From the NCBI GenBank assembly GCA_900100325.1, contig LT629697.1:3345423-3409422 (forward strand): DNA of 64,000 bases. The letters run 5' to 3'. Both the position numbers and the translations under genes were made by a program. Below the pieces are notes generated by a model that saw only the letters and a program-made list of their open reading frames with translations, was not told where the DNA came from and did no database searches. The DNA is from Frankineae bacterium MT45 (GTDB lineage: Bacteria > Actinomycetota > Actinomycetes > Mycobacteriales > Jatrophihabitantaceae). This document shows, piece after piece, positions 18,792-28,264 of this stretch (its first letter is position 1; each line of letters starts with the position of its first letter).

Positions 18792-20348
18792 ATGAAGTTT
18801 TCACGCACCCACTCAGGGCCAGCAACATCCGATCCGGCCACCGGATCCACCGCATTGGCGGCGGTGAGTTCGCTCATTGAGGCGGTGCGTACCGCGCAGA
18901 GCGTCGACGAGGTCGCGCGCGCCGCACTGGACACCATCCGCTCGAAGTTCGGCTGGGCTTACGGCTCGTACTGGCGGGTAGACCGGGAGGCCGGTGCGCT
19001 TCGCTTCGCCCTGGAGTCCGGATCCGTCGACGCCGAGTTCGCCGCCGTCACCGCTGCGGCCACGTTTGCCGAGGGAGTCGGCCTCGCCGGCCGTGCCTGG
19101 GCTCAGAAGCGGATGGTCTTCGTCCCAAATCTGGCCGATGTCACCGACTGCGTCCGGGCGCCCGTCGCCCAGCGGGCCGGCGTCCGCTCCGGTGTCTGCC
19201 TGCCGCTGATCGCCAATGGTGAGGTCGTGGCGACGATGGACTTCTTCACGCTGGAGACGATCTCGCTGGGTGACGACTTCCGCGTCGCCCTGGAGGCGGC
19301 GGCCGGCCTCATCGGGCAGTGCATCGAACGCCTCAGCCGGGCCGATGAGGCCGCCCTCGCCGCCACCGACAGCGCCGCTGTGGCCCGAGTTCTGCAGGAA
19401 CTCTCCCGGGCCACGCACGAGGAGCAGGCGTATGACATCGCGCTCGATTCGGTGCGCAAGGCCTTCGGCTGGGCCTACGGCTCGGTCTGGAGGGTGCAGA
19501 GCGATGATGCCCTGCATTTCGCGCGGGAATCCGGCAGCGTCAACGCGGAGTTCGCCGCCGTCACCGCCGAAGCGTCCTTCCGTGAGGGCGTCGGACTCTC
19601 GGGCCGCACCTGGAAGACGCGTCGCCTCACGTTCGTCCCTGACCTGGCCGATGTCAGCGACTGCGTGCGGGCACCGGTCGCCCGCCGCGCCGGCGTCAAG
19701 TCCGGAGTCTGCCTCCCGATCCTCGTCGACGGTCGCGTCATCGCGACGATGGATTTCTTCGCCACCGAGCGACTCTTGCTCTCCCCCGGACGCGAGCGGG
19801 CCCTGACTGTGGTCGGCGACATCCTGAGCCAGACGCTCGGCCGGCTGCGTACAGGCGACAACCACCTGCGCGAGAGCGCCCGAAGTCTCAACATCTCGAT
19901 CCAGGAATTGGCCGCGAGCGCTGAACGGGCATCGCTGACGGCGGCCCAGGCCGCCGCCAACGCCGACACCGCCCGGGCCGCGATCGGCAACCTCGGTAGC
20001 GCCTCCACCTCGATCGGAGACCTCGCCCGCGTCATCTCCGGGATCGCCGCCCAGACGAACCTCCTGGCTCTCAACGCGACCATCGAGGCCGCCCGGGCCG
20101 GCGAGGCGGGGCGTGGTTTCTCAGTCGTGGCCAGTGAGGTGAAGGACCTGGCTCAGGGCACCGCCAAGGCGACCAACGAGGTCGAGGCCCAGATCGCGAC
20201 GATTCAGGCCGCCGCCTCGGCCGTTGCCGCCGACGTCGGGACGATCACCGACGGCATCGAGGTGATCCGGAGCATGCAGGCCCAGATCTCCACTGCGCTG
20301 GAGGAGCAGAGCCAGATCGCCCGGCAATTCGAGAACTCACTGACCTGA
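18792..20348 (+). CDS. Soluble tandem-GAF methyl-accepting chemotaxis-type protein
   Basis: 518 aa with AGGA 7 nt upstream. Two GAF domains (about residues 25-175 and 195-345) are clear internal duplicates: both contain [37 protein letters not shown] and ATMDFF. The C-terminal coiled coil carries the MCP hairpin tip [37 protein letters not shown]. There is no membrane segment, and the signalling domain is short. It would sense a small ligand, redox or haem through GAF and act on CheA/CheW, but no chemotaxis or flagellar gene is in the window. An output unrelated to motility is possible. Confidence 0.85.
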   Translation: MKFSRTHSGPATSDPATGSTALAAVSSLIEAVRTAQSVDEVARAALDTIRSKFGWAYGSYWRVDREAGALRFALESGSVDAEFAAVTAAATFAEGVGLAGRAWAQKRMVFVPNLADVTDCVRAPVAQRAGVRSGVCLPLIANGEVVATMDFFTLETISLGDDFRVALEAAAGLIGQCIERLSRADEAALAATDSAAVARVLQELSRATHEEQAYDIALDSVRKAFGWAYGSVWRVQSDDALHFARESGSVNAEFAAVTAEASFREGVGLSGRTWKTRRLTFVPDLADVSDCVRAPVARRAGVKSGVCLPILVDGRVIATMDFFATERLLLSPGRERALTVVGDILSQTLGRLRTGDNHLRESARSLNISIQELAASAERASLTAAQAAANADTARAAIGNLGSASTSIGDLARVISGIAAQTNLLALNATIEAARAGEAGRGFSVVASEVKDLAQGTAKATNEVEAQIATIQAAASAVAADVGTITDGIEVIRSMQAQISTALEEQSQIARQFENSLT

Positions 20349-20413
20349 GCCGGCAACTGAAGAAGTTGCGGGAGGACTTGTTGTCGTCGCACTTGAGGCA
20401 GTAAACCTTGGGG

Positions 20414-20617
20414 GTGAAGAAGACGAAGCTCACGAAACCCCAGCTCGCGATCGTGGTGGCCGCGGAGGTGGTGCTCGCCGCGTTCGCCTGGCGAGACATC
20501 AGCCAGCGGGCCGACGATCAGCTCCGTGGAAAGCGGAGGATGTGGCACGTGGTCATCCTCGCGAACCCCGGCAACTCGATCCTCTACTGGCTCTTCGGCC
20601 GCCGAAGCGATCGTTAG
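20414..20617 (+). CDS. Small membrane protein, PLDc_N-like
   Basis: 67 aa from GTG 20414 (a TTG two codons earlier is also in frame). A basic N-tail KKTKLTKPQ precedes a membrane helix (AIVVAAEVVLAAFAW), then RDISQR and a second weaker helix ending NPGNSILYWLFGRR. This two-helix arrangement with a terminal FGRR resembles the PLDc_N domain found as free-standing small proteins in actinobacteria. Function unknown; the ribosome site is poor. Confidence 0.55.
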   Translation: MKKTKLTKPQLAIVVAAEVVLAAFAWRDISQRADDQLRGKRRMWHVVILANPGNSILYWLFGRRSDR

Positions 20618-20627
20618 CCGACCTCAG

Positions 20628-20993
20628 CTAGCGGTCGTGACGCTCGAAGATGCCGAAGACATTCCCCTCGGGGTCGAGGAAGTAGCCGTAGGTGCGTCCG
20701 GACATCTCGAACTTCGGCATCGCGACCTGGCCGCCGTGGGCTAGGACTTCGGCCTCGGTTGCGTCAAAGTCGGCCACCTCCATCGAGCAGGTGAAGGCGT
20801 TCGTTCCACTCGGCGCCTCGGGGACCGGCACCGGACGTTCGAGGAGGCCACCGGTGATCCCGGCTCCGCCGATGAACCAGTAGTCGATCGGCATCGGCTG
20901 CTTCTCGAACGTCCAGCCGAAGACCGCGCCATAGAACTCGATGGCCCGCTCCGGCTGACTAGCCTGGATCTCGAAGTGCACGACACCGTTCAT
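20628..20993 (-). CDS. VOC (glyoxalase/bleomycin-resistance) family protein
   Basis: 121 aa, ATG start overlapping the stop of the upstream DHFR-like gene by 4 bp (ATGA). Two beta-alpha-beta-beta-beta modules: VVHFEIQASQPERAIEFYGAVFGW and then MEVADFDATEAEVLAHGGQV, ending YFLDPEGNVFGIFE. His6 and the Glu of GIFE fit two of the metal ligands. Such proteins range from glyoxalases to antibiotic-binding proteins, and the substrate cannot be named. Confidence 0.85.
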   Translation of the reverse strand: MNGVVHFEIQASQPERAIEFYGAVFGWTFEKQPMPIDYWFIGGAGITGGLLERPVPVPEAPSGTNAFTCSMEVADFDATEAEVLAHGGQVAMPKFEMSGRTYGYFLDPEGNVFGIFERHDR

Positions 20994-21550
20994 GCTTCGG
21001 CTCTACCTGCGTCGGCGGCCGCATCGGGGTGGTAGGTCAGGAGGGCCACGCCGGATTTGGTGATGAGCGAGTCCACCAGCGTCAGCGACGTCTGAGCCTC
21101 CCCGAAGAAGCGCCGACCCCGTCCGACGATCACCGGATAGATCATCAGCCGGTACTCGTCGATGAGGCCGTAGCTGCGCAGGGATTCGACGAACGTCGCG
21201 CTGCCGGCGATCATGAGCGTCTCGTCCGACGCCTTCAGACGCTTCACTGCGTCGATCACGTGCCCTTCGATCAGGGTCGCGTTCCACTCGGGAGTGGCCA
21301 GCGTCGTCGACGCGACGTACTTGCCGATGCTGTTCATGCGCTGCCCGAAGTCCCCGGTCTCGGCCTCCATCGTCGGCCAAGCCTGGGCAAATCCCTGATA
21401 GGTGACGCGACCGAGGAGCAGGGCATCACACTCGAAGAGGTTGTTGTACTGGAACTGTTGAAGCTCCTCGTTGAAGTACGGGCTACTCCACTGCGGGTCC
21501 TCGAAGACTCCGTCCAGGGTCAGGTACTCGACCGCAAAGATCTTGCCCAT
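20990..21550 (-). CDS. Dihydrofolate reductase-like (RibD C-terminal domain) protein
   Basis: 186 aa with GGAGGAG upstream. Features FAVEYLTLDGVFEDPQW, ALLLGRVTYQGFAQAWP, LMIAGSATFVESLRSYGLIDEYRLMIYPVIVGRGRRFF are those of the RibD-C/DHFR reductases. It is co-translated with the VOC protein, a pairing often seen in soil actinobacteria. A perfect palindrome lies immediately upstream of its ribosome site. Only distantly similar to the paralogue at 17842. Confidence 0.84.
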   Translation of the reverse strand: MGKIFAVEYLTLDGVFEDPQWSSPYFNEELQQFQYNNLFECDALLLGRVTYQGFAQAWPTMEAETGDFGQRMNSIGKYVASTTLATPEWNATLIEGHVIDAVKRLKASDETLMIAGSATFVESLRSYGLIDEYRLMIYPVIVGRGRRFFGEAQTSLTLVDSLITKSGVALLTYHPDAAADAGRAEA

Positions 21551-21568
21551 CGTCTACTCCTCCAGCAT

Positions 21569-21587
21569 GGTCTGACTCGGTCAGACC
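21569..21587 (-). terminator. Palindrome ending the tyrosine operon and leading the DHFR-like gene
   Basis: GGTCTGAC-TCG-GTCAGACC is a perfect 8-bp inverted repeat with a 3-nt loop. It overlaps the stop of the LanC-like gene and lies 18 bp before the start of the next minus-strand gene. It may terminate the upstream operon (no T run follows) or be an operator for the DHFR/VOC pair. Confidence 0.5.
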
Positions 21588-22813
21588 CAGCCTAGGCGAA
21601 GGCCAGCCCGGGGTGCGGCGGTCGGCTTCAGGTTCTGCACGGCGTTAAGCTGCGCGAGCCAGCCGGCGATACCGCTGGCCCCCTGCATGAACCCCGGTTC
21701 GGGCGGTAATTGCGAGGGATTCCGGGCATGTTCGGTGTTGGACCAGTTGACCCCACCTTCAGTGATGTTGGCTCGGGCCTGCACGTCCGCGGCCAGCACC
21801 TCGGTCCACTCCAGCAGTGCCGCGTCGCCGGTCGCCTGGTAGCGCTCGAGGAGCAACTGGCCGACACCGGCCGTCCCGCAGCAGCGCGCCAGGTTGTCCC
21901 AGTAGCCGGGGTAGAGGCGCGCCGGGAGCTCGCTGGCGCGCAGCGCCTGCAGACAGGCTGCGATCGCCTCCTGCCAACGCGGCTGCGGGTCCACCTCGTT
22001 GAGGGCCAGGAAAAGACGGATGGTTCCGGTCGGGCCGTGGCACCAGCCGTAGAAGACGGCCGGACGGTGCAGCTGCCTGGGGATGCTCAGCGGCAGCGCC
22101 CAGCCGTCGGGCGTCTGCCCGAGGTGCAGCAACTCCTCGGCACCCCGGATCGCCACCGCCAGCAGATCGTCTCGCTGCAGCCGGCGCCCCGCGGCCACCA
22201 ACGCGTAGGCGACTCCGGCGGTCCCGTGCGAGAAGCCGGGCATCAGGTGCTCCCACTCCGGCCCCATCCGCCACTGCACGCCGACGGCGGCGGGCTCGGC
22301 CGCGGTCACCAATCGATCGGCCAGCAGGTGTGCGGCCTCGCACGACGACGCCGTGTCGGCGGCCAACAGGGTGAGCAGCGTTCCAGCGTCCCCGGAGATG
22401 ATGTCCGGGCCATTCTCAGACCGCTCACCCCCGCGCAGAACTCGCTGAGCCAGCTGCCCGGTCACCTCCTCGGCCGCGGCCAGCGCCTCGCCGTCGTCGG
22501 CCACCTCAGCCCAGGCCCGTAGCGCCGGCGGCACACCACCCCAGCCGGAGAAGAGTCCGTCGTCGGCGAGGGCCGCCGTTCCCGGGTTCGCCGCGAGGTG
22601 ACGCAGCCTCCCGGCCGCGTCTACCGCAATGTCATGGACGTCCAGCCCAGCGGAGGCCGCCTGGGCGCAGCCGAGGAGAACCCCCGCCGTTCCGGAGTAG
22701 AGATCGTCGAAGGGCTCCCCCTCCTCCGACCAGGACGAGCCACCGGGAGCCTGCACCGCGACCGAGCGGATCCAGTCGAAGGCCCCCCGGACCAGTTCGC
22801 TTCGGGCCTCCAC
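21581..22813 (-). CDS. LanC-like zinc protein encoded in the tyrosine-catabolic operon
   Basis: 410 aa, GTG start at 22813 only 9 bp after the fahA stop; its ribosome site TAGGAG overlaps that stop. The alpha/alpha-barrel of lanthionine cyclases is visible as repeated Gly motifs: YSGTAG (40), GFSHGTAG (193), GWCHGPTG (256), CCGTAG (311), GFMQGASG (374). Cys258, Cys311 and Cys312 would hold zinc (the classical Cys-Cys-His becomes three Cys), and His196 matches the catalytic His. LanC proteins activate thiols for addition to a double bond. No lanthipeptide precursor or dehydratase is near, so a cyclase role is unlikely. See findings for its possible link to maleylacetoacetate. Confidence 0.85.
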   Translation of the reverse strand: MEARSELVRGAFDWIRSVAVQAPGGSSWSEEGEPFDDLYSGTAGVLLGCAQAASAGLDVHDIAVDAAGRLRHLAANPGTAALADDGLFSGWGGVPPALRAWAEVADDGEALAAAEEVTGQLAQRVLRGGERSENGPDIISGDAGTLLTLLAADTASSCEAAHLLADRLVTAAEPAAVGVQWRMGPEWEHLMPGFSHGTAGVAYALVAAGRRLQRDDLLAVAIRGAEELLHLGQTPDGWALPLSIPRQLHRPAVFYGWCHGPTGTIRLFLALNEVDPQPRWQEAIAACLQALRASELPARLYPGYWDNLARCCGTAGVGQLLLERYQATGDAALLEWTEVLAADVQARANITEGGVNWSNTEHARNPSQLPPEPGFMQGASGIAGWLAQLNAVQNLKPTAAPRAGLRLGWV

Positions 22814-22822
22814 GTCGCTCTC

Positions 22823-24013
22823 CTATCGCTGCGCCGCGACCACCCGTCCCCGACACTCGCCGAGGGTGATCACGCCGTACTCTCCAGGCGCGGTCGCCCG
22901 GATGAGCACCTCGTCGCCGTCTTCGAGGAACCGCAGCATCCGTCCGTCGGGCATGGCGACCGGCTGCTCCCCGTTCCAGGTTAGTTCGAGCAGGCAGCCT
23001 CGTTCGCCCTGCGTCGGGCCACTCACGGTGCCCGAGGCGAAGAGATCGCCCGGACGGATCGACGCGCCGTTGACGGTGAGATGGGCCAGCATCTGGGCCG
23101 GGGTCCAGTACATGCGGGCGAAGGGTGGCCGGGCCAGCACCTCGCCGTTCACCTGCACCTCCAGGGCGAGGTCGAGGCCGCCGTGCTCAGCGCCGTCGTC
23201 GAGGTAGGGCAGCAGCGGGGTGTCGCGCTCCGGCGCCCCGACCCAGGCGTGCTGCAGCGCCGAGAGCGGCGTTATCCACCCGGAGATGCTGGTGGCGAAG
23301 GACTTTCCGAGGAAGGGGCCGAGCGGGACGTACTCCCAGGACTGGATGTCACGGGCCGACCAGTCATTGAGGAGGCAGACGCCGAAGATGTGCTCGCGGG
23401 CCTCAGTCAGCGCGACGGAGGCGCCGAGGTGGGTGCTCCCGCCCAGGACGAAGGCCACCTCGGCCTCCAGGTCCAGACGCGCAGTCGCCCCGAATTCGAC
23501 GTCTCCCTGCGACGTACGGAACTGCCCGGAGGGCCGCTGGATCTCGGTGCCGGAGACCACGATCGTGCCGGAGCGTCCGTGGTAGCCGACCGGGAGATGC
23601 GTCCAGTTCGGCGTCACCGGCTCCCCGTCTGGACGGAAGATTCGTCCGACATTTGTTGCATGATCGCGCGACGCGTAGAAGTCGACGTAGTCCCCGACCG
23701 TGAAGGGGAGCAGCGGCGTCGTCCAGGCCAGTGGCACGCCGAAGGAGCGGAAGGTCTCCGCGTCGGCGAGCTGTTCGATGAGTGTCGCCCGCAACCCGTC
23801 CCAGACGGGCCGCCCGGCTGCCAACAGTTGGTCGAGCGATCCGTCCAGGAAGAGGTCGGCGTATGGAGTGGCGTCCGGCGACTGCCGCGACCAGCGGGTG
23901 AGGTCGAAGGCGATGTCACCCCAGCGCACGGCAGCGAAGCGACGACCGTCCCCGTCCCGAAGCGAGCCGTAGGGCAGGTGGTCGACCGCGAGCCGGTGGC
24001 GCGCGGCAGTCAT
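22823..24013 (-). CDS. fahA: Fumarylacetoacetase (last step of homogentisate pathway)
   Basis: 396 aa; start overlaps the hmgA stop as ATGA. An N-terminal SH3-like part (NLPYGSLRDGDGRRFAAVRWGD-like) precedes the FAH fold with DYVDFYASRDHATNVGRIFRP (metal Asp and catalytic His), LDLEAEVAFVLGG, NDWSARDIQSWEYVPLGPFLGKSF and SGTVSGPT. It splits fumarylacetoacetate into fumarate and acetoacetate in the cytosol. Operon order hpd-hmgA-fahA-LanC-like places it in tyrosine/phenylalanine breakdown. Confidence 0.96.
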   Translation of the reverse strand: MTAARHRLAVDHLPYGSLRDGDGRRFAAVRWGDIAFDLTRWSRQSPDATPYADLFLDGSLDQLLAAGRPVWDGLRATLIEQLADAETFRSFGVPLAWTTPLLPFTVGDYVDFYASRDHATNVGRIFRPDGEPVTPNWTHLPVGYHGRSGTIVVSGTEIQRPSGQFRTSQGDVEFGATARLDLEAEVAFVLGGSTHLGASVALTEAREHIFGVCLLNDWSARDIQSWEYVPLGPFLGKSFATSISGWITPLSALQHAWVGAPERDTPLLPYLDDGAEHGGLDLALEVQVNGEVLARPPFARMYWTPAQMLAHLTVNGASIRPGDLFASGTVSGPTQGERGCLLELTWNGEQPVAMPDGRMLRFLEDGDEVLIRATAPGEYGVITLGECRGRVVAAQR

Positions 24014-25233
24014 CGATTCTGCCCGTGCCGGTACCAGGACCAGGCGTACTCACCGTCGTCGCAGGCCTGCGCCCCCTCGCCGAGGCGCAGCGGACGGAAC
24101 GTATCGACCATCACGGCCAGTTCGTCGAAGTACTGGACGCCGATCGAGCGCTCATAGGCGCCGGGCTGAGGGCCGTGCGAATGGCCGCCCGGATGCAGGC
24201 TCACCGACCCCTGGCCGATCCCCGAGCCCTTCCGTGCCTCGTAGTCCCCGCCGCAGTAGAACATCACTTCGTCGGAGTCGACGTTGGAGTGGTAGTAGGG
24301 AACGGGGATCGAGAGCGGGTGATAGTCAACCTTTCGCGGGACAAAGTTGCAGATGACGAAGTTCTGCCCCTCGAAGACCTGATGTACCGGTGGCGGTTGG
24401 TGTACGCGTCCGGTGATCGGCTCGAAGTCGGCGACGTTGAACGTGTACGGATAGAGGCAGCCGTCCCACCCGACCACGTCGAAGGGGTGCTCCGGTACGA
24501 CGTGGATGCTGCCGGCGATCCCACCCGCCCCGCTGCCGCGATGCTTCAGGCACACCTCGACGCTGCTACCGTCGCGCTGCTGCAGCTCACCGGGCCCATG
24601 CAGGTCCCGCTCACAGAAGGGTGAATGCTCCAGTAATTGCCCGTACTTGGAGAGATAGCGATGAGCCGGGGCGATATGCGAGTTCGCCTCGATGCAGTAC
24701 GCCCGCACCGGCTCGCCAGCCGGAATCCAGCGATGCGTGGTGGAGCGCGGGATCAGCACGTAGTCGCCGGAGCGGAACGAAAGGGGGCCGAAGACGGTCT
24801 CGACCACACCCGCGCCGGACTCGACGTAGATGCATTCGTCGCCGATCCCGTTGCGATACAAGGGAGATTCGGCGCCGGCCACCACGTAGCTGATGCGCAC
24901 ATCATCGTTGGCCAGCACCAGCCGTCGCCCGGTCACGACGTCGACCGCGGGACCACCGGCGGCATCGGCAGGCGCGGCCGGCGCCGTGAAGAGGTCGGGG
25001 AGGCGCAGGTGGCGGGGCAACAGCGGCTCGTTCGGCACGGTGCTCTGATCCGGGAGCGTCCAGGGGCGCGCGTCGACCAGCGCCGACGGGATGGCCCGGT
25101 GATACAGCAGCGACGAGTCGGAGGAGAACCCCTCCTCCCCCATCAACTCCTCGTAGTAGAGCGCGCCACTTTCACTGCGGTGCTGGGTATGCCGTTTCGG
25201 TGGTATCGAGCCGCGGGTCTGATAGTGCGCCAT
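24010..25233 (-). CDS. hmgA: Homogentisate 1,2-dioxygenase
   Basis: 407 aa. HYQTRGSIPPKRHTQH at the start, GDYVLIPRSTTHRW, and the C-terminal HPGGHSHGPQPGAYERSIG segment with the His/Glu iron ligands mark the cupin dioxygenase that opens homogentisate to maleylacetoacetate using Fe(II) and O2. It lies 41 bp after hpd and overlaps fahA by 4 bp. Shorter by a few tens of residues than the human enzyme, as usual for the actinobacterial form. Confidence 0.95.
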   Translation of the reverse strand: MAHYQTRGSIPPKRHTQHRSESGALYYEELMGEEGFSSDSSLLYHRAIPSALVDARPWTLPDQSTVPNEPLLPRHLRLPDLFTAPAAPADAAGGPAVDVVTGRRLVLANDDVRISYVVAGAESPLYRNGIGDECIYVESGAGVVETVFGPLSFRSGDYVLIPRSTTHRWIPAGEPVRAYCIEANSHIAPAHRYLSKYGQLLEHSPFCERDLHGPGELQQRDGSSVEVCLKHRGSGAGGIAGSIHVVPEHPFDVVGWDGCLYPYTFNVADFEPITGRVHQPPPVHQVFEGQNFVICNFVPRKVDYHPLSIPVPYYHSNVDSDEVMFYCGGDYEARKGSGIGQGSVSLHPGGHSHGPQPGAYERSIGVQYFDELAVMVDTFRPLRLGEGAQACDDGEYAWSWYRHGQNR

Positions 25234-25274
25234 TGCCTCGTCCCATCTGCTCAGCTGGTTGCTGCGTCATGGTT

Positions 25275-26546
<1,272 letters not shown>

Positions 26547-26667
26547 CTAGGTCGCAATCGGAGCACTCACTCCTGCACGATCGGGCAGTTCAAGCGGGCT
26601 TGTGGAGCGCTCGACTACGCAGTTTGCTAAGTTGATCGAAGGAAAACCTACTCCTAGAGAGCCGCCC

Positions 26668-27192
26668 GTGACCTCATCGCAGCTCGACGCGCTCGACGTG
26701 ACGCTGCTCCAACTCCTCGCCGACAATCCCCGCATCGGGGTGCTGGAACTCTCCCGTCTCTCGGGCGTGGCCCGGGCCACCGTCTCGAGCCGCCTCGAGC
26801 GAATCCAGCAGGCGGGCATCGTGACCGGGTATGGGCCGGACATCGACGTCGCCGCCGCCGGCTACCCGGTGCAGGCGATGGTGACGCTCGAGATCGCCCA
26901 GGGGCGCCTGGCCGATATCCGCGAGTTCCTCAGCGCCATTCCGGGAGTGCTGGAGGCCTATGCCACCACCGGCAGTGGGGACGTGCTCTGCCGGTTGGCC
27001 GCCGAGTCGAACGAGGCGCTGCAGGAGTTGCTGCTCCGACTGAATGAGTCGGATGCGATTCGCCGCTCGACCAGCGTCGTCATCCTCTCGGTGGTGGTCG
27101 CGCCGCGAACGCTGCCGCTGCTGCTACAGCAGCAACGCCCACGCCCGCCTAGGGCACCGGCCTTCCGCGAGCGCTCGCCGGCGCCCGACTGA
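26668..27192 (+). CDS. Lrp/AsnC family regulator, probably of the hpd operon
   Basis: 174 aa from GTG 26668; the frame is open further up to 26602 but begins the family at LDALDVTLLQLLADNPRIG. Winged HTH at residues about 5-60 (RIGVLELSRLSGVARATVSSRLERIQQAG) and the RAM effector domain after residue 70 (VTLEIAQGRLADIREFLSAIPGVLEAYATTGSGDVLCRLA). Such proteins sense amino acids or their keto acids. Divergent from hpd across 178 bp, it most likely responds to tyrosine or 4-hydroxyphenylpyruvate. The tail is Gln/Arg/Pro-rich and probably unstructured. Confidence 0.88.
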   Translation: MTSSQLDALDVTLLQLLADNPRIGVLELSRLSGVARATVSSRLERIQQAGIVTGYGPDIDVAAAGYPVQAMVTLEIAQGRLADIREFLSAIPGVLEAYATTGSGDVLCRLAAESNEALQELLLRLNESDAIRRSTSVVILSVVVAPRTLPLLLQQQRPRPPRAPAFRERSPAPD

Positions 27193-27231
27193 TCGAGCGG
27201 CGACAGGATCAAGCAGTGACAGGATCAAGCG

Positions 27232-28167
27232 ATGGAGGTCGCGATCATCGGGGTGCCGACCAGTGCCGGCGCCCACCATGCCGGTCAGGAGAAGGCTCCG
27301 AACGCACTACGTCACCATGGGTTGGTCGAGCGCCTGCGGGCGGCGGGAGTTGAGGTCACCGATCTCGGGGATGTCGAAGGGGCAACCTGGGCGCCCGATA
27401 ACCCGGACGCCGAGGTACGCAACCTGGATGCGGTGGTCGCGGTGGCGATCCGGGTGGCCGACGCAGTGGCGGCCGCACAGACCGCCGGCCGGGTACTACT
27501 AGTGGTCGGAGGCGACTGCACGATCACCGTCGGCGTGGTCGCCGGCCTGCAGCGGGTACTCGACGGCGTCCGGGTCGCGTACTTCGACGGCGACGCCGAC
27601 CTGGTCTCACCGCGGCGCTCCCACAGCGGCATCCTCGACGCAACCGGGGTCGCCCACCTGCTCGGCATCGCTGACACCGCGCTGGGCCAGATCGGACCGC
27701 GTTTCCTTATGCTCGGCCCCGGCGAACTCACCCTGCTCGGCTACGACCCCTCCGACGCCGACAGCGTGGACCAGAGCGCCTTCTCCGATCGTCCGTGGCT
27801 GGTGCACGCAACCGACGCCCAGGTGCGTGAGGACCCGACCGGCTGCGCCCAGCGCGCCCTCGCCGCGATCGGGCTCTCGACCGGCCACCCGGCACACTCA
27901 GCCGCACTCGTCGTCCACTTCGACGTCGATGCGGTGGACTCCGGCGATCTAGCCCTGGCCGACTATCCGCACTACGGAACTGGGGTGCCGCTGGAGGTCG
28001 CCGGCGCGGTTCTGGAGCGGCTCCTCGCCACCCCCGATCTTGCGGCGCTGGTGCTGACCGAGGTGAACCCCACCCATGACCCGAGTGGCGGTCTTCTCGA
28101 CCGATACCTGGAGACCGTTGCTACCGCACTGGGCCGGGCTCTCTCCGGAGCGAACACTGGGGCGTGA
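27232..28167 (+). CDS. Arginase/agmatinase-fold protein with altered metal ligands
   Basis: 311 aa, full ureohydrolase length. The fold is clear: VVGGDCTITVGVVAGLQR, YFDGDADL, HFDVDAVD and LTEVNP with Glu277 and Pro after it. But two of the six manganese ligands differ: His of GGDH is Cys96 and the His of DAHxD is Asp121 (DGDAD). Asp119, Asp123, Asp231 and Asp233 remain. It may still bind metal with changed chemistry or act on another ureido or amide substrate; arginine hydrolysis should not be assumed. It starts 39 bp after the Lrp-type gene and may be cotranscribed with it. Confidence 0.8.
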   Translation: MEVAIIGVPTSAGAHHAGQEKAPNALRHHGLVERLRAAGVEVTDLGDVEGATWAPDNPDAEVRNLDAVVAVAIRVADAVAAAQTAGRVLLVVGGDCTITVGVVAGLQRVLDGVRVAYFDGDADLVSPRRSHSGILDATGVAHLLGIADTALGQIGPRFLMLGPGELTLLGYDPSDADSVDQSAFSDRPWLVHATDAQVREDPTGCAQRALAAIGLSTGHPAHSAALVVHFDVDAVDSGDLALADYPHYGTGVPLEVAGAVLERLLATPDLAALVLTEVNPTHDPSGGLLDRYLETVATALGRALSGANTGA

Positions 28168-28227
28168 CTGCCACCCTTCCTCGAACATGTCACGACGATG
28201 TGAACCTTTTGAATAGCGCCACCGTAT

Positions 28228-28246
28228 TTAGGTTAGCCTTGCCTGA
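28228..28246 (+). promoter_or_regulatory. DtxR/IdeR-type iron box before the ferric ABC transporter
   Basis: TTAGGTTAGCCTTGCCTGA matches 16 of 19 positions of the IdeR/DtxR consensus. It ends 18 bp before the substrate-binding protein start, so an iron-loaded repressor would cover the promoter of the three-gene operon. Confidence 0.8.
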
Positions 28247-28264
28247 CATTACGGATGGAGCAGC

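Noticed and set aside
18587-18880. 97-aa plus-strand frame overlapping the GAF protein start
   Set aside because: Runs out of frame into the GAF gene, lacks a ribosome site and has no recognisable fold.
20353-20369. Hairpin GCAACT/AGTTGC after the GAF protein as a terminator
   Set aside because: Only six pairs and no T run; too weak to call.
21581-22813. Lanthipeptide biosynthetic cluster
   Set aside because: Only a LanC-like gene is present; no precursor peptide, LanB/LanM dehydratase, protease or transporter adjoins it, and it belongs to the homogentisate operon.
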